Below are positions 11,061 to 22,485 of a stretch of DNA of 64,000 nt, piece after piece (position 1 is the first letter of the stretch; every line of letters starts with the position of its first letter). Made by a program: the position numbers and the translations under genes. The notes below the pieces were generated by a model. That model was not told where the DNA came from. It saw only the letters and a program-made list of their open reading frames with translations, and ran no database searches. The DNA is from Xenopus tropicalis (lineage: Eukaryota; Chordata; Amphibia; Anura; Pipidae), in contig NC_030678.2 of assembly GCF_000004195.4 (NCBI RefSeq), positions 95,810,904 to 95,874,903 on the forward strand, given 5' to 3'.

Positions 11061-12045
11061 AGTTAGAGTTAGATATTAAGGGACAGTAGGAGAAGGAATT
11101 TGCATCTGATAATGTATGCTTACATTTCCTTCTCCAAATATATATTCAGAACAGATAAATATGCAACTTAAGTTATACAAAAAGATTTTATTAATATGCA
11201 GGTTTCTGTTAATTGGCGTACAGGGATAGATAAAAGAATTACTAAGGGAGAGTACAAAGTATTCAGGTTTATGGATTCATAAGTACCTTTTAAACTATAT
11301 AATTAGACATTAGAAGGCATACTCTATGGCCTCTGTTATGGTTTCTGCAGTGCAATCAATGATTTAATAGAGAAAGCCTGCATTATAAGAAGGCATTAAT
11401 GCTACAGTGCATGTTGCTTTTAATGGAAAAGAGAACAGGGTGTTGTGTATAATAAAATGTTAACTTGCACACCTCTTATAAATGCTTCTTTATGGACTAT
11501 GGAGAAACATGGAGGCAAATTACAGCTATTGAATACATGATTATTATACTGGCACAAAAGGCGAAAAGCCTAAACAATTTTTTAATAGGACACTAAGCTG
11601 GGTGTGGTTCCACACAATTTTAATTCATAAAATGAAACATTAAAGGGCTAGCACAGTGTCTGTATAATTTCTGAGCAGCTTTATAGACACATACAGTATT
11701 AAACAAATTAGTCAATCCCCACAACAGACTTGCATTTGCATGCCAGAAATTACATGATAACCCTGAAGATGTCAGCAACAAATTGCACTGAATTTCGGAA
11801 AAAGCGGACCTGCAGTAGCAAACATTTTGATGTATTGTGAGCAATTCTGGTGGACAAAACTCGCTCCACAGAAAGAATGATTATGGAAATGTTAGAGGAA
11901 ATGGTGCATTGTGGAAAAAAGGCATGGTGATTTACATTTAAAAATCTACTTTGCACACTGCACTGCAAATGAGGCATATTGCCTTTCACAAGCCTAACTT
12001 TTACCTTTTTGGTACTTACTTTTTCCCCTATGTTATAAAGTGCAC
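11061..12045. other. No gene seen
   Basis: AT-rich unique sequence. Short minus-strand open frames (11620-12058) show no recognisable domain. Confidence 0.5.
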
Positions 12046-12170
12046 CAAGTTTGGCCAATAGCAGTAACCCAAAGTAACCAATAAGATGTTTGCTTTTAAA
12101 CAGGTAACTAGTAAATTCTACCTGCTGATTGGTTGCTATGGGTTACAGCTCCTGGGTAAACTTAATGCCT
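12046..12170. repeat. Interspersed repeat with ACCAAT...ATTGGT arms
   Basis: GTAACCAATAAGATGTTTGC...TTTTAAACAGGTAACTAGTAAATTCTACCTGCTGATTGGTTGCTATGGGTTAC is an imperfect inverted repeat. Similar blocks recur at 28985-29120, 54487-54640 and about 61570-61640, so this is a dispersed family. I cannot assign its class. Confidence 0.6.
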
Positions 12171-12252
12171 TTTACTACATAACCCCATTTGTGCCTTATT
12201 TTCCTCTGCTCCTATTATAACAAGATAATTTGTATTATAATAAAACACTTTA

Positions 12253-12383
12253 TGACACACAGAGCTACTTCTCGCAGCTACAAAATAGACAATACTGATA
12301 ATTGTCTCAATGTGTTTTGACAAAGATAGTTCTCAGTAATATTTACAGCGTTTTGTAGCCACGACAAGTAGCTTTGTGTGTCA
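12253..12383. mobile_element. Small TA-flanked MITE, 131 bp
   Basis: TGACACACAGAGCTACTT...GCAGCTACAAAA at the left is inverted at the right as TTTTGTAGC...AAGTAGCTTTGTGTGTCA, giving about 33-nt arms. TA flanks both sides (12251-12252, 12384-12385), which fits a Tc1/mariner-type target. Confidence 0.7.
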
Positions 12384-12385
12384 TA

Positions 12386-13500
12386 TACCTAAGGAATATA
12401 TAAAGATTGTATTGGGCTATCTGCATCTCTAGAAAATCAGACAATGAAACAATAAACTCAGTGCTGTATGATGAGGACAATAGTAACTTGGTTACGGGGA
12501 AGTCATGGGTTATTGGTACTTTGTTAGGCAGATATCAGGATTGATAGCTGTTACAGCTATCATTGCTGATTTGTCATTGTGTCGAAACGTATATGCAGCA
12601 AAATAATTTATGGTAAGGTGTACCCATACATTCTGCTCAAACTACTTCACCTATATAATGTAAGGCTCTGGCTAGAAAAGTGGTGAATGGTGTGTATATT
12701 TCACATAGGTATGTTTCACCTACTTATAGTGAAGGGCTTCAGGGTTGGTACACAATTAAATAATCTATATTTTCTGAGTAGTTTTTTAATAATATGTTTT
12801 TATTTAATTATTTTCCATCAAACAACAGTAACAACTAAAAATAATAAGTAAAACAAAAAGAAAAAAAGGAAGAGAAGATAACTGAGCATGGCAAATACTG
12901 TAAGAGAGTACCAGTGAGGTAGTAGAAGTAAAATATGATGTTGTCTACTCAAGGTCCTGCTGACTCCCCATATTGCTTTAAACTTATCAAGGCATCCTCA
13001 GCCCAGATACACTAGCTTGTGCTTGGGGAGGGAGTTGTTAAGCAATGTTTTCTTAAACCTAAGAACAGGGGAACCGTTGCTTCCTATTCCATTATATATT
13101 GATTTTTTTGGACACAGTAAAACAGTTGCAAGTACCACATCTTGGCATAATTGAGTATGTTTATCATTCCAGAGAGGCCCAAGAGGCACAGGATGGGGGA
13201 TAGAATAGCTAGAAAGTGAGGAAAATGTTCTATGTAAAATAGTCTTTTTCACCATAACACACGTTTAACAGAACACTCCCAAAAGACATTTTGGAGGCAT
13301 GTTTGATCTGAATGCAACCAAATCCAGGGCCTCCAACCAAATTTCCTTAGATTTTGGATATTTGAATTTAATTTATGTTGACAGTTAGCTTGTAAGCATT
13401 TGCATTTGTGGGCTTTGTAAACATACAGGTTAGTATTTTTGGTAATTCTGGTCTGTGCAAATTCTGGTCTCGGTTAATTATCCTCTTGGGAAATTGGGAT
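12386..13500. other. No gene seen
   Basis: At about 12565-12605 a weak GCTGATTTGTC...GTGTCGAAACGT phrase loosely resembles the hammerhead-like motif listed elsewhere. Nothing else was recognised. Confidence 0.4.
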
Positions 13501-13506
13501 CTATAG

Positions 13507-13595
13507 TACAGATAAAAGGTCTTATGTGACCTGAAACGTTGCTGCTGCTGTTGTTGTTGTTTGCCCCAAAAAACTTTGCAATAAAGGCATTTTAA
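13507..13595 (+). repeat. Degenerate third copy of the hammerhead-like motif
   Basis: CAGATAA (13509-13515) stands where CTGANGA is expected. Then comes helix AGGTC/GACCT (13517-13521 with 13528-13532), then GAAACGTT (13533-13540), a CTG/TTG-rich run, and CAATAAAGG about 40 nt downstream. The helix sequence differs completely from the 7.7-kb and 39.3-kb copies yet still pairs. The first core box is damaged, so activity is unlikely. Confidence 0.4.
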
Positions 13596-13599
13596 TCTA

Positions 13600-15079
13600 C
13601 AAAGACAAGAGGTGCTGTTCCTGTTCTTCTGTACAAGGATATGCTGATGGAAAGTGGCCATTGGGGAACCTGCACTACTTCTAACTAATCACAAGGCTTG
13701 GTGCTGACTACTACTCTCCAAATTGGGATCTATAGGCATGCTGCAGTTGAAGGTATCTGAATTTTACATGTGGTCTGAAAATCATTCTTAAGTATGTTAT
13801 ATTGTTTACGATCAATATTTAAAGTAACATCCCCCAGAGTTCTTATACCAGCTGCTGCCCATGAACTGAACTTCGGACTAGACTAAAATAAAGTAGAAAT
13901 GTATTCTCCCTATAGGGAGGTTCATTGCGACCATACTAATTGATTGACCTGGGCTAGCTTTAGGAATTTTGTTTAAAGAACTCCACCAGTGTAATGGTAC
14001 AGCATAAGGTTATATCCCCATATTGTAGTCTGTCAAGAGCCTCAGAAGAGCCTCAATTATCAATCCCTAATTATCCAGTTTAGGTGACATTCGCCAGTTG
14101 AACAGACCAGTAGGTTAGCAAAAAAGTAAGTACATACAGTATATGGAGAGAAAACATCTTCAGTATAGTTATTTTACCTGAGAAAGACAGAGAAGAAAAA
14201 GTCTGCCATATAGTTTTGGCAATAAGGACTAGAGACTGAGACTAGGGGCAAAATTAAAAATCTTTCTGGATAAGAATTAGTTCTGAAATTAATGTACAAC
14301 CTGCAATTGCTATAGCCTTGGTGGCTGTCATGTGGGAGAGAGCCAATAGGAAAGATTACAGGATTCCCCATAATGTCAAAAAGCAACAATATTCACATAT
14401 TTTCTCTTAAATCTAATGCCTCTGTTCCCTTATCTGCCATGGTTTTAAATTATTAAACACTATCAGGATTCCCCTAAAACTTTCCTATGTGTATGTTTTT
14501 ACTATACTTCATCACATTAGACTTATATCACACAGTCATAAGACTTTTAGAACTAGGAAGGGATTGACCTTTGAGGGTAAATCAATCAGATGCCTACTTG
14601 TACAAATTCCATTAAAAGTATTTGTTTTATATAGCAACAAGAGACAACTATATGAGACTGAGGAAAAGTACTGTAACATAGTAACATTCTGTGCAAAGTG
14701 AAAAGAGCATTTAGGTTCACACAGAGATAAAAAAAAATCTGAGAGCTGCTTCAGAGGCACTAAATTTCTTTGATGTAAGAAGCAAGATTTTATAGATGAA
14801 TTCTTGTATTATATCAAGGCAGTAGAGTAAGTTTGGGAAGCTGTTAGAATCTGCAACTGTAAAAGGAAGCTGTATTTCTAGATGTTGAATGTGTAATTGG
14901 TTGCAGGGGCAAAGTTAGGAAAGCAGGTAACCCAGCAAAATGGTCTAGAACAGGAGCATGTATAAAAATTGTATCTATGTTAGGAAAGGAATATAGAATA
15001 TTTCAGAAAATAAAATGTATCGTTTTTTTTTAATTTTAAAAAGTCTTGTCAATCCTCCCTGAAATCCAACCTACACATA
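13600..15079. other. No gene seen
   Basis: AT-rich, with no repeat termini recognised and only short open frames without known domains. Confidence 0.5.
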
Positions 15080-15080
15080 G

Positions 15081-15896
15081 GGGCACATTCATCAATGTAC
15101 GATTGAGTTCGAATACTAAAAATTCTTATTTTTTCTAAGGTTTAGAACTGTGCGTATTTTCTACAATATTTTCGTTAATTTTTACGTTTTTTTCGTACTT
15201 TGCGACAATTTGTGCGACAAAATCGTATTTGTCGCAACCAGTATGAAAGTTTTGGAATTCATGGGAGTCCCATGGGAGGCTTCTAAAATCATGCACTGAA
15301 GGATCAAAGTCAGAAAGGTTTTTGCACCGTTTCGGATCGCTTGGATACAAAAATTTCATAACTTTCGGATTGTAACAATACGATTTTTCTTAAAGGAACA
15401 GTAACACCAAAAAATGAAAGTGTATAAAAGTAATAAGAATAAAATATACTGTTGCCCTGCACTGGTACAACTGGTGTGTTTGCCTCAGAAATTTATATAA
15501 ACAAAGCTGCTGTTTAGCCACGGGGGCAGCCATTCAAAGGAGAAAAGGCACAGGCACATTGCAGATAACAATAAAACACTATTGTATTCTACAGAGTTTA
15601 TTTGTTATCTGCTATGTAACCTGTGCCTTTTCTCCTTTTTTCCAGCTTGAATGGCTGCCCCCGTGGCTACACAGCAGCTTATTTATATAAACTATAGTAG
15701 TATTACTGTAGCAAACACACAACATTTACCAGTGCAGGGCAATAGTACATTATACTTTAATTACTTTAAAAAACTTTCATTTTTTGGTGTTACTGTTCCT
15801 TTAACATTTACGCACATCAGAAATTTTTGTTAATAATATGAATTTTTTGTACTCTTACTATTTAAGGACTTTGATAAATCAGCCCCATAGAGAAAG
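15081..15896. mobile_element. TIR element (GGGGCACATTCATCAA ends) split by a T2 MITE
   Basis: The left end GGGGCACATTCATCAATG is imperfectly inverted at the right end TTGATAAATCAGCCCC, with TA-containing flanks. The interior carries TTTTTCGTA and TCGCAACC motifs. A complete T2 MITE at 15394-15800 interrupts it, which makes this the older insertion. Confidence 0.6.
15394..15800. mobile_element. T2-family MITE (TTAA target), copy 1, 407 bp
   Basis: The ends AGGAACAGTAACACCAAAAA and TTTTTGGTGTTACTGTTCCT are inverted, and TTAA flanks both sides (15390-15393, 15801-15804). The start TTAAAGGRR is the signature of the Xenopus T2 MITEs. A nearly identical layout occurs at 17842-18241. Subterminal arms (GCAGCATATTT-like and GGCAGCCATTCAAAGGAGAAAAGG) are also inverted. 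It is non-coding. Confidence 0.88.
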
Positions 15897-16076
15897 ATTT
15901 ATTAAAGTTTGAAATTAAAGCTCACCACAAAAAAAAAAACACTTGTTATTCACTTCTATGGGATTTTTTAGAAGTGTATTTATCAATATGTGAAAGTTAG
16001 AGTTCACCATTTGATAAATATGCTTCTAAAAATCCAAGGGGAATGAATAGAAGTGGGAGAATTTTTCTGTGGTAAG

Positions 16077-16322
16077 TAGTGATGAGCATAATTTTTCGGC
16101 AGGCATGGATTCACATTGAAATTCTGCATTTTGTCATTTTGTCAGATTTTGTGTGCAAGGGGCATGAAAAAATTTGGCGACCAAGGAAAAAGTCAGTTGC
16201 ATCAAATACATTTGGGGAAAAGTTGTGTAACAGCCGAATTTTGCTAATTTTTTGCAGTACATTTTTCCACAGTTTTGAAAATTTTTTGCCGAACCAACAA
16301 GGGACAGTTTCGCTCATCACTA
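16077..16322. mobile_element. hAT-type MITE (TAGTGATGAGC ends), 246 bp
   Basis: The ends TAGTGATGAGC and GCTCATCACTA are inverted, with perfect 8-bp duplications GTGGTAAG at 16069-16076 and 16323-16330. The interior GGCAGGCATGGATTCACATTG is shared with related fragments at 41.8, 44.4, 45.4, 47.8, 48.3, 50.0, 54.8 and 58.1 kb. Confidence 0.87.
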
Positions 16323-16330
16323 GTGGTAAG

Positions 16331-17470
16331 TACTAATCTAACATTTTTATAAATCTGCACCCTTTCCCATTGTGCTCATTTGCTATTTCCAGAAATATAG
16401 TTTAAATATTTGCCTTCTTCTGATTCTTTCCAGTCTTCAAATGAAGGGGGGGGGGGTCACTGGTCCCAGCAGCCAAAAAACTATTGCTCTGTGAAGCTAT
16501 AATTTTATTGTTATTATTACTTTGTATAACTACTTTTTCTATTCAGGTCCTCTCTTATTAATATACCAGTCTCTCATTCAAACCACCCCCATGTGATCCC
16601 AAGCAACCGGATAGCTGCTGATATTCCAATCTGGAGAGCTGCTGAACCAAACTGAAAAAATGGAAAAACTACAAATAATAAAAAAAGGAAGACCATTTGC
16701 AAATAGTTTTAAACTATTACTCTCTACATCATACACAATGTTAACAACCCCTTTAAAGTAGCCATCATTCTAAGAAAGTATTCAAGTTTGTTTCCACTTT
16801 CATGGAAGACTAAGCATAGAATACATCAGGCGATTCCTAATAAGCAAATGTTTAGCCATGGTCAAAGTCAATGCTGGTCACACCCCAGCTACAGGAAAGC
16901 TTTTGTTTGAGATAAACAGTCTAGCACAGACTTCCTGATCTGTCCATGGGGAGTTGAAGGAGTGGATTCATAGAAAACAATAAAACAGAACTTAACTTAT
17001 TTCCTAGCAGAAGTGCTTTGTTTACTGTCTGTTGTTTTTCTCATAATAAATGTGCTGGGTTTTTTAAACTTTTCTTCATTTGGTACCAACTGCAATGTCT
17101 CTTCTACCTCTTCTAACAGGCAGTCAAGGGGTGGGTAATGCATTCCTCCAGACACCTTCATGTGGGATAAAGACGAGGAAAAAATGTTGAAATTGCAACT
17201 TTTTCGTACTTTTGCCCAAAATTACAGCGTCAAGAAAACACTAGTAAATGCCCCCCTCTAATAAATCTATGCTGCAAGTCTGCAAAAAGGGTTAGAAAGA
17301 GTTCTGGTTCACTAATCCTTTGATAAAATGCCTTTGTTTGTATTTAATATAGGCCTTTTATAAAATAATTTATCAGAATGAACACTGTGTTAAATTAATG
17401 AACTTATTTTGGCTAATTAATACTCTACAAAATCAGCTTTTAACAGAATTTTTTTTTACCCAATGATGTT
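16331..17470. other. No gene seen
   Basis: AT-rich unique DNA with a G(9) run at about 16447. No recognisable repeat termini. Confidence 0.5.
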
Positions 17471-17475
17471 ATATC

Positions 17476-17499
17476 ATATATATATATATATAATATAGA

Positions 17500-17562
<63 letters not shown>
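17476..17562. repeat. Compound (TA)n(TG)n(TA)n microsatellite
   Basis: TA run, then about 13 TG units, then a second TA run. Confidence 0.95.
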
Positions 17563-17841
17563 TGCTGACAACAAAATAAACTTTACAAAATAAACTTTGG
17601 CATTTATACACATACTGTTTTGTTATAGACCACAGTAAAACTGATTACTTGGCTGATGCAGTTCACCGTTATTTAAGTCCTATTCCTTTACATTTGTCTA
17701 ATATAACTATTAATAGGTAAATGTACAGATATTTCCATAAAAAGCTTCACCTACCTATATCTGTCTTTGTTTTGTTTTTTTGTTACTGTTTTTTGTCCTA
17801 AAAACACATTTCCTACCTTTATAATGTGTTCCCTTGCTTAA

Positions 17842-18241
17842 AGGAACAGTAACATCGGAAAATAAAAATGTTTTAAAAGAACTGAAATATAATGTACTAT
17901 TGTCCTGTAGTGGTAAAACTGGCATGTTTGCTTACAGAAACACCACTTTTTTATATAAACAAGCTGCTCTGTAGCCATGGGGATAGCCAATCAAACACAC
18001 AATACACAGCAGATAACAGAAAAGATGTGTAGACAATCACATTGTATACTACAGAGTTTATCTATTGTCTGCTATGTAACCTGTCCCTTTTTTTCTTTCT
18101 CGCCTTTGAATGACAGTTGCTTGTTATATGAACTATAGCATAGTAACGTTTTTGAAGGCACCATTTGTACTAATGCAGGGCAACAGTACATTGCATTATA
18201 ATTACTTTAAAACACTTTAATATTTTGGTGTTACTGTTCCT
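17842..18241. mobile_element. T2-family MITE, copy 2, 400 bp
   Basis: The ends AGGAACAGTAACATCGGAAA and TTTTGGTGTTACTGTTCCT are flanked by TTAA at 17838-17841 and 18242-18245. It has the same internal layout as the copy at 15394-15800, including GTAGCCATGGGGATAGCCA and ACAGAGTTTAT...TGTCTGCTATGTAACCTGT. Confidence 0.88.
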
Positions 18242-18417
18242 TTAAACCCTAGTGACATATGTTGTGTAAAAATATTCTACGCACCAAAATAGTATAAAGG
18301 ATAAAAATTGACAAAAATCCAAACTCTTTTTTTCAATGAAATCTTATAAACTCTGTTTTTTGAGGTGTTGAATAATTCATTATGCTCATGTGCCCCTTAA
18401 CCCTTTCCCTGCCAATG

Positions 18418-18477
18418 ACGTAGCTCCTACGTGCTGGCATAAAAAGATGTTACGCGCCAAGCACGTAGGAGCTACGT
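18418..18477. repeat. Subterminal 17-bp palindrome of the piggyBac-type end
   Basis: ACGTAGCTCCTACGTGC (18418-18434) is perfectly inverted at 18461-18477. Known Xenopus piggyBac ends carry a comparable subterminal inverted pair. A role in transposase binding is inferred. Confidence 0.75.
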
Positions 18478-19379
18478 TTTCTTTATCTTGCGCTTTGTTC
18501 TATGCGCTCGCTGCTTAATCTGAGTGCAGAGAATGAGCGCAAGGTAAAGAACCCCCTAGGGAACGAGCAGAGGGGGGTTACTAGTGGCCCCTGGGGCGCG
18601 ATCGCCCAGGGGCCCCATGGGAAAAGCCTGACACGTGCATTCTATGTGTTCTATCTCTCCCCCCCTTCCTGAGCTCCCCCCTCACTTCCTGTGCTGCCCA
18701 CACACTGGACCCGACTGCAGCTGCTGTGTCTGCTTATCTCCTGTATCGCTCCTGCGATCTTCAGCTTCTAGACCCCAGGTTAGTGCCAGATACACACACA
18801 ATCACTTACTTATTACACTAATACACACTTATTCTTACACTTTTACACACACTTACATTTTGGGGGGTTGGGGGTTTCACACATTTACAGCACTCACACT
18901 TACTTGCACACACACACACACATGCACACAAAAAACATGTTGCCATGTGTACACACACACATGCAATTTTGTAATTTTTTTTTATCGCATCGTTTTTTTT
19001 CCTTGCCTGAAAAAAATGTTTTATTGGCATTAAGGATAGCATATTCGTTAACCGCACTGCGCAATACCTTTTGTGTATTATTTTGGTGTTTTTATTACAT
19101 TTTCTGTGATTTTGGTGCATTTTTAGTCATTTTATTGCATTCTTAGCCATTTTATTGCATTTTCAGTTATGCATAGTTGTTGCTCGCTTGACTTTGTCTG
19201 AAAAACTAATTTGCCCAAGCCAAAATACTCAAACTGTGATTCTGATTGCAGATATCACTAGGGAAAAAAAACATTGATTTTAGTTTTTTTTTTGGATTTT
19301 AGCAATTTTATTGCATTTCACATTGTTCTTTGTTACTTGTCTTTGCACATGGACATTTTGTCTGCTGTATTTCAATTTG

Positions 19380-20890
19380 GGTGCCTCTATACACCACATA
19401 GTTTGGTAAATCTATGCAAATAGGGCATCAAACTGTTCAGTAGACCCCTGGCGTTCAAATTTTGAGTGTTTTTTGTTGGTATGTTATGAAATGTGGGGTA
19501 CATAATGGGGCAAAATGCAAGCTTTGTGACGATTTTCAAAAATGTTAGAAAAACCGTTCTGTTTAGCATAGCTTTGTAGTTTGGTAGTTTGCAGTAGAAA
19601 GATGTATTTACCCATTTTTGTTTTGTCAGAATGTGTATTTTTGGAAAATATATGGTTTTCTAGGGTCTCCATACTGTTAGGGGGTCTTATGGCACATAAT
19701 ACACATACCGGGTGCAAAAACTGCACAAGTCGGAGCGTCATTTGTGAAAATTCATATGCCCTATTTTTATTTGGGTGCCCCTGTACTCCACATAGTTTGG
19801 TAAATCTATGCATATAGGGAATCAAACTGTTCAGTGGACCTCTGGTGTTACTATTTGGGGTGATTTGCCTTTGTATGCAAGAAATTGTGTGAGATGAATG
19901 CGGCAAATTGCAACATTTTTAGGCGATTTTCTGAAATGTCATAGAAACCACTTAGCAAACTTTAGGAAAGCTTTGCAGATTGGTACTTTGGTGTAGAAAG
20001 GACTCTTTACCCATGTTGGATTTGACAGATTGTGTACTTTCCAAAAATATATGGTTTTCAGGGGTCACCCTACATTTCTGCAGTTTCTATCCCACATAAA
20101 ACTGCCATGTGGTTATGAATTAGGTAAAGGTAAGCCATGAAATTAGTGTGCACAAGGTATATTTTGGGGTCTCTAAGTGCCATGTGCTTTGATAAACCTA
20201 TGTACAGTGGGCATCAAACTGTTTAGTAGACCTCTGGGGTTCATGTTTAGGGTGTTTTATCTTGGTACCTAATGACCTAAAGAAAATAAGATGCTGCATA
20301 TTGGAAGTTTTGAGGTGATTTTTGGAAATGTCATAAAAATCGGCAAACTTAGGAAACCTTTGTGGCTTGGTAATTTGGAGTAGAAAGACATGGGTACCCA
20401 TTTTAGATTTCGGGAAATGTGTACTTTCCAAAAATATATGACTTTCTGGGGTGAGTGTACTAGCTTTATCCTGCATAAAATGATGTAAATGTGTTGATTT
20501 TGCAGCAGCTGAAATGACAGAAATGGCAGATTATGGGGTATGGTCACATTGGGGCCCCTACATGCCACATACTTAGGTAAACCTATATTGGCATCAAACT
20601 GTTCACTGGCCCCCTGGCGTTCATATTTAGGGTGTTTTATCTTGGTACCTAATGATACATGGGAGATAAGATGCTGCAAGCTGGAAGCTTTGAGAGGATT
20701 TTGGGAATATTATCAAAATTGCCAAATTTAGAAAAAGCTTTGCGGCTTTCTACTTTGGAGTAGAAAGACATGGGTACCCATTTTAGATTTAGGGGAATGT
20801 GTACTTTCCAAAAATATATGACTTTCTGGGGTGAGCGTACATTTTGTAGTGTTATCCCACACAAAATGATATAAATGTGTTGATTTTGCA
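19380..20890. repeat. Tandem array, four units of about 390 bp
   Basis: The anchor ATCAAACTGTTCAGT(A/G)GACC recurs at 19427, 19820, 20213 and 20593 (variants TTTAGT, TTCACT). Each is followed by CTGGNGTTC...TAGGGTGTTTT, then GGAGTAGAAAGACATGGGTA and CCAAAAATATATG(A/G)(C/T)TTTC. Units 3 and 4 are more alike than units 1 and 2. The fifth unit is separated by the retrotransposon and continues at 26395. Confidence 0.85.
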
Positions 20891-20912
20891 GAAGCTGAAA
20901 TGACAGAAATGG

Positions 20913-21509
20913 TGTAAGGAGCACCGGGAGACCAGCGCGCATTCCTACCTTCAAGCGCGCCGGTCCCCGGGCTCCTCCGGTACAGCGCGCTCCTGCGCGC
21001 ACCTCTCTTCGGCGCGTCCCGACGCGCAATGGCAAAGGGCGCACGCGCGCATGCGCAGTAGCTTTAGGTCCTCCCGGCGCTGCGCGATGACGTCAGTGGA
21101 CGCCAAATTCAAACTTAAAAAGCGGTTCCTTGCTTGTTTTCATTGCCCAAGCTGGTCCTGATTTCCTGGTGCCTTGCTAAGCTATATTATATCTGATTCT
21201 CTGGTTTTTGACTCCCTGCCTGACTTTTGACTACGATCCTTGCCGCCTGCCACTGACCTTGCCTGACTCTCTACTACGATCCTTGCTGCCTGCCACTGAC
21301 CCTTGCCTGACCACGACTCCGATTTCAGCTTTACCCTTGGTACCGCGTTGAATAACCTTGGCCGTAAGTAGGATTCCTGCCTCTCCCGCCGCAAAAAGTC
21401 CGGGGCCCCAAAAGGGCGTCGGTGAACACCGGGGTCGGCCGGGCTCTCCTGCTTATCTAAGGGGTTATTCCGGGCAGTTACCGGGCTCCTAAGCATACAG
21501 ACTGTAACA
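20913..21509 (+). repeat. 5' LTR
   Basis: Starts TGTAAGG, ends TGTAACA, 597 bp. It holds an NRF-1-like site, a CRE, a TATA-like box, and a 43-bp internal direct repeat (21230-21272 and 21273-21315) of ACTACGATCCTTGC. It differs from the 3' LTR at two places near the end (GGATTCC against GGATCCC, CGCAAAAAG against CGCAGAAAG). Confidence 0.95.
21046..21145 (+). promoter_or_regulatory. LTR promoter: NRF-1-like site, CRE, TATA-like box, predicted RNA start
   Basis: CGCGCATGCGCA (21046-21057) matches the NRF-1 consensus. TGACGTCA (21088-21095) is a perfect CRE. TTAAAAAG (21115-21122) is TATA-like. About 30 nt downstream, at 21145, begins the segment complementary to the predicted primer-binding site, so 21145 is the expected transcript 5' end. 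Motifs are seen; use as promoter is inferred. Confidence 0.6.
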
Positions 21510-21521
21510 GTTAGCTTGGGC
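21510..21521 (+). promoter_or_regulatory. Predicted self-priming primer-binding site
   Basis: The bases right after the 5' LTR (GTTAGCTTGGGC) can pair with LTR bases 21145-21156 (GCCCAAGCTGGT): nine Watson-Crick pairs followed by three G-U wobbles. No obvious tRNA 3'-end complement starting TGG is present next to the LTR. Tf1 and sushi-group elements are known to prime from the 5' end of their own RNA, and this arrangement fits that mechanism. Confidence 0.55.
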
Positions 21522-21525
21522 CAAC

Positions 21526-22485
21526 ATGGAGCCCTCTCACGCTGCCCCTACTGGTTCCCTGGAGAATGTCCTGGAAGCACTCCTCAAGCGCTTGGAATTT
21601 CAAGAGGCTCAACAGGCTCATCTCTCCCAGTCTCTCCAGCACTTCGCCGCCCGTCTGGATTCCCTCCAAGGAGCGCAAGGTGGTTCTGCTTCGCCTCCAC
21701 AGGTTCCTGTCTCTGTTGCACCCTCGGCTGTGGTACCGCACTCCGAACCTAAGATTCCTGCTCCTATGCGCTACGCAGGGGATCCTGAGGTTTGCCGTGG
21801 TTTCTTGAACCAGTGTCTCATTCAGTTTGAACTGTCTCCCCTCAGATTCCCCTCTGAGAAATCCAAGGTGGCATACATCATTGCATTGCTCCAGGGTAAA
21901 GCACTGGCCTGGGCATCACCGCTGTGGGAACGAGACGACCCTTTAGTCCACAACTCCTCGGCTTTTATTGCTACGTTTCGCGAGATCTTCGATGCCCCTG
22001 GCCGAAAGATCAACGCCTCTACCCGCCTTCTAAAGATAACTCAGGGCACCTTGTCTGCTGCTGAATACGCCATTGACTTCCGTACCTTGGCGGCCGAGGT
22101 TGCTTGGAACAATGATGCCCTAGTCGCAGCCTTCTGGCAAGGTCTTAATGAAGGCATCAAGGATGAATTGGCCGCCAGAGATTTGCCCACACAGTTTGAG
22201 CAGTTGGTGTCTCTCGTCATTCGCATTGACTCCAGGATCAAGGAGAGGCAGTCCCAGAAGTCACGGGTCCGCAGATCACCAGTTTCCTCCGTGCTGCTTC
22301 CAGAATCTTCATCTACCCCAAGTCTTCTGGCTGAGGAGCCCATGCAACTAGGGGCCACTCGTTTGTCTCCAGAGGAGAGAACCCGAAGACGATCTGCCGG
22401 ACTCTGCTTCTATTGCGGTCAAAGTGGTCATCTGCTCAAAGCCTGTCCCGTGAAGCCACAACGTCAGGGAAACGCACCCGCCTAG
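21526..22485 (+). CDS. gag: Gag polyprotein, 319 aa
   Basis: This is the structural protein of the retrotransposon, which assembles the particle around the element RNA in the cytoplasm. The ATG lies 16 nt after the LTR in a strong context (A at -3, G at +4). The N-terminal ~60 residues form a predicted coiled coil ([20 protein letters not shown]). Residues ~75-220 are a sushi/PNMA-type capsid domain with the phrases [11 protein letters not shown] and [14 protein letters not shown] zinc knuckle of CX2CX4HX4C type sits at residues 294-307 ([14 protein letters not shown]) and would bind RNA. The frame is fully open. The TAG at 22483 lies just past a slippery site at 22467, so most ribosomes should end here and a minority continue into pol. 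Homologous capsids gave rise to mammalian PEG10/RTL genes, but flanking LTRs show this copy is a plain retrotransposon. Confidence 0.93.
   Translation: MEPSHAAPTGSLENVLEALLKRLEFQEAQQAHLSQSLQHFAARLDSLQGAQGGSASPPQVPVSVAPSAVVPHSEPKIPAPMRYAGDPEVCRGFLNQCLIQFELSPLRFPSEKSKVAYIIALLQGKALAWASPLWERDDPLVHNSSAFIATFREIFDAPGRKINASTRLLKITQGTLSAAEYAIDFRTLAAEVAWNNDALVAAFWQGLNEGIKDELAARDLPTQFEQLVSLVIRIDSRIKERQSQKSRVRRSPVSSVLLPESSSTPSLLAEEPMQLGATRLSPEERTRRRSAGLCFYCGQSGHLLKACPVKPQRQGNAPA

Noticed and set aside
12565..12610. Fourth hammerhead-like motif (GCTGATTTGTC...GTGTCGAAACGT)
   Set aside because: The first core box and helix do not fit well; only the GAAACGT phrase is shared.
13540..13562. CTG/TTG run as an expandable trinucleotide repeat
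   Set aside because: Only a few imperfect units; not notable.
18635..19120. 132- and 100-codon frames on opposite strands
   Set aside because: Their sequence is (CA)n-rich and inside the piggyBac-type element. His/Thr-rich peptides reflect the microsatellite.
19484..20679. Minus-strand frames of 92-140 codons with similar peptides
   Set aside because: They repeat because the ~390-bp unit repeats. Frames break differently in each unit, so no protein is conserved.
21182..21496. 104-codon minus-strand frames in both LTRs
   Set aside because: They are antisense to the LTR R/U5 region and identical in both because the LTRs are nearly identical. No domain.
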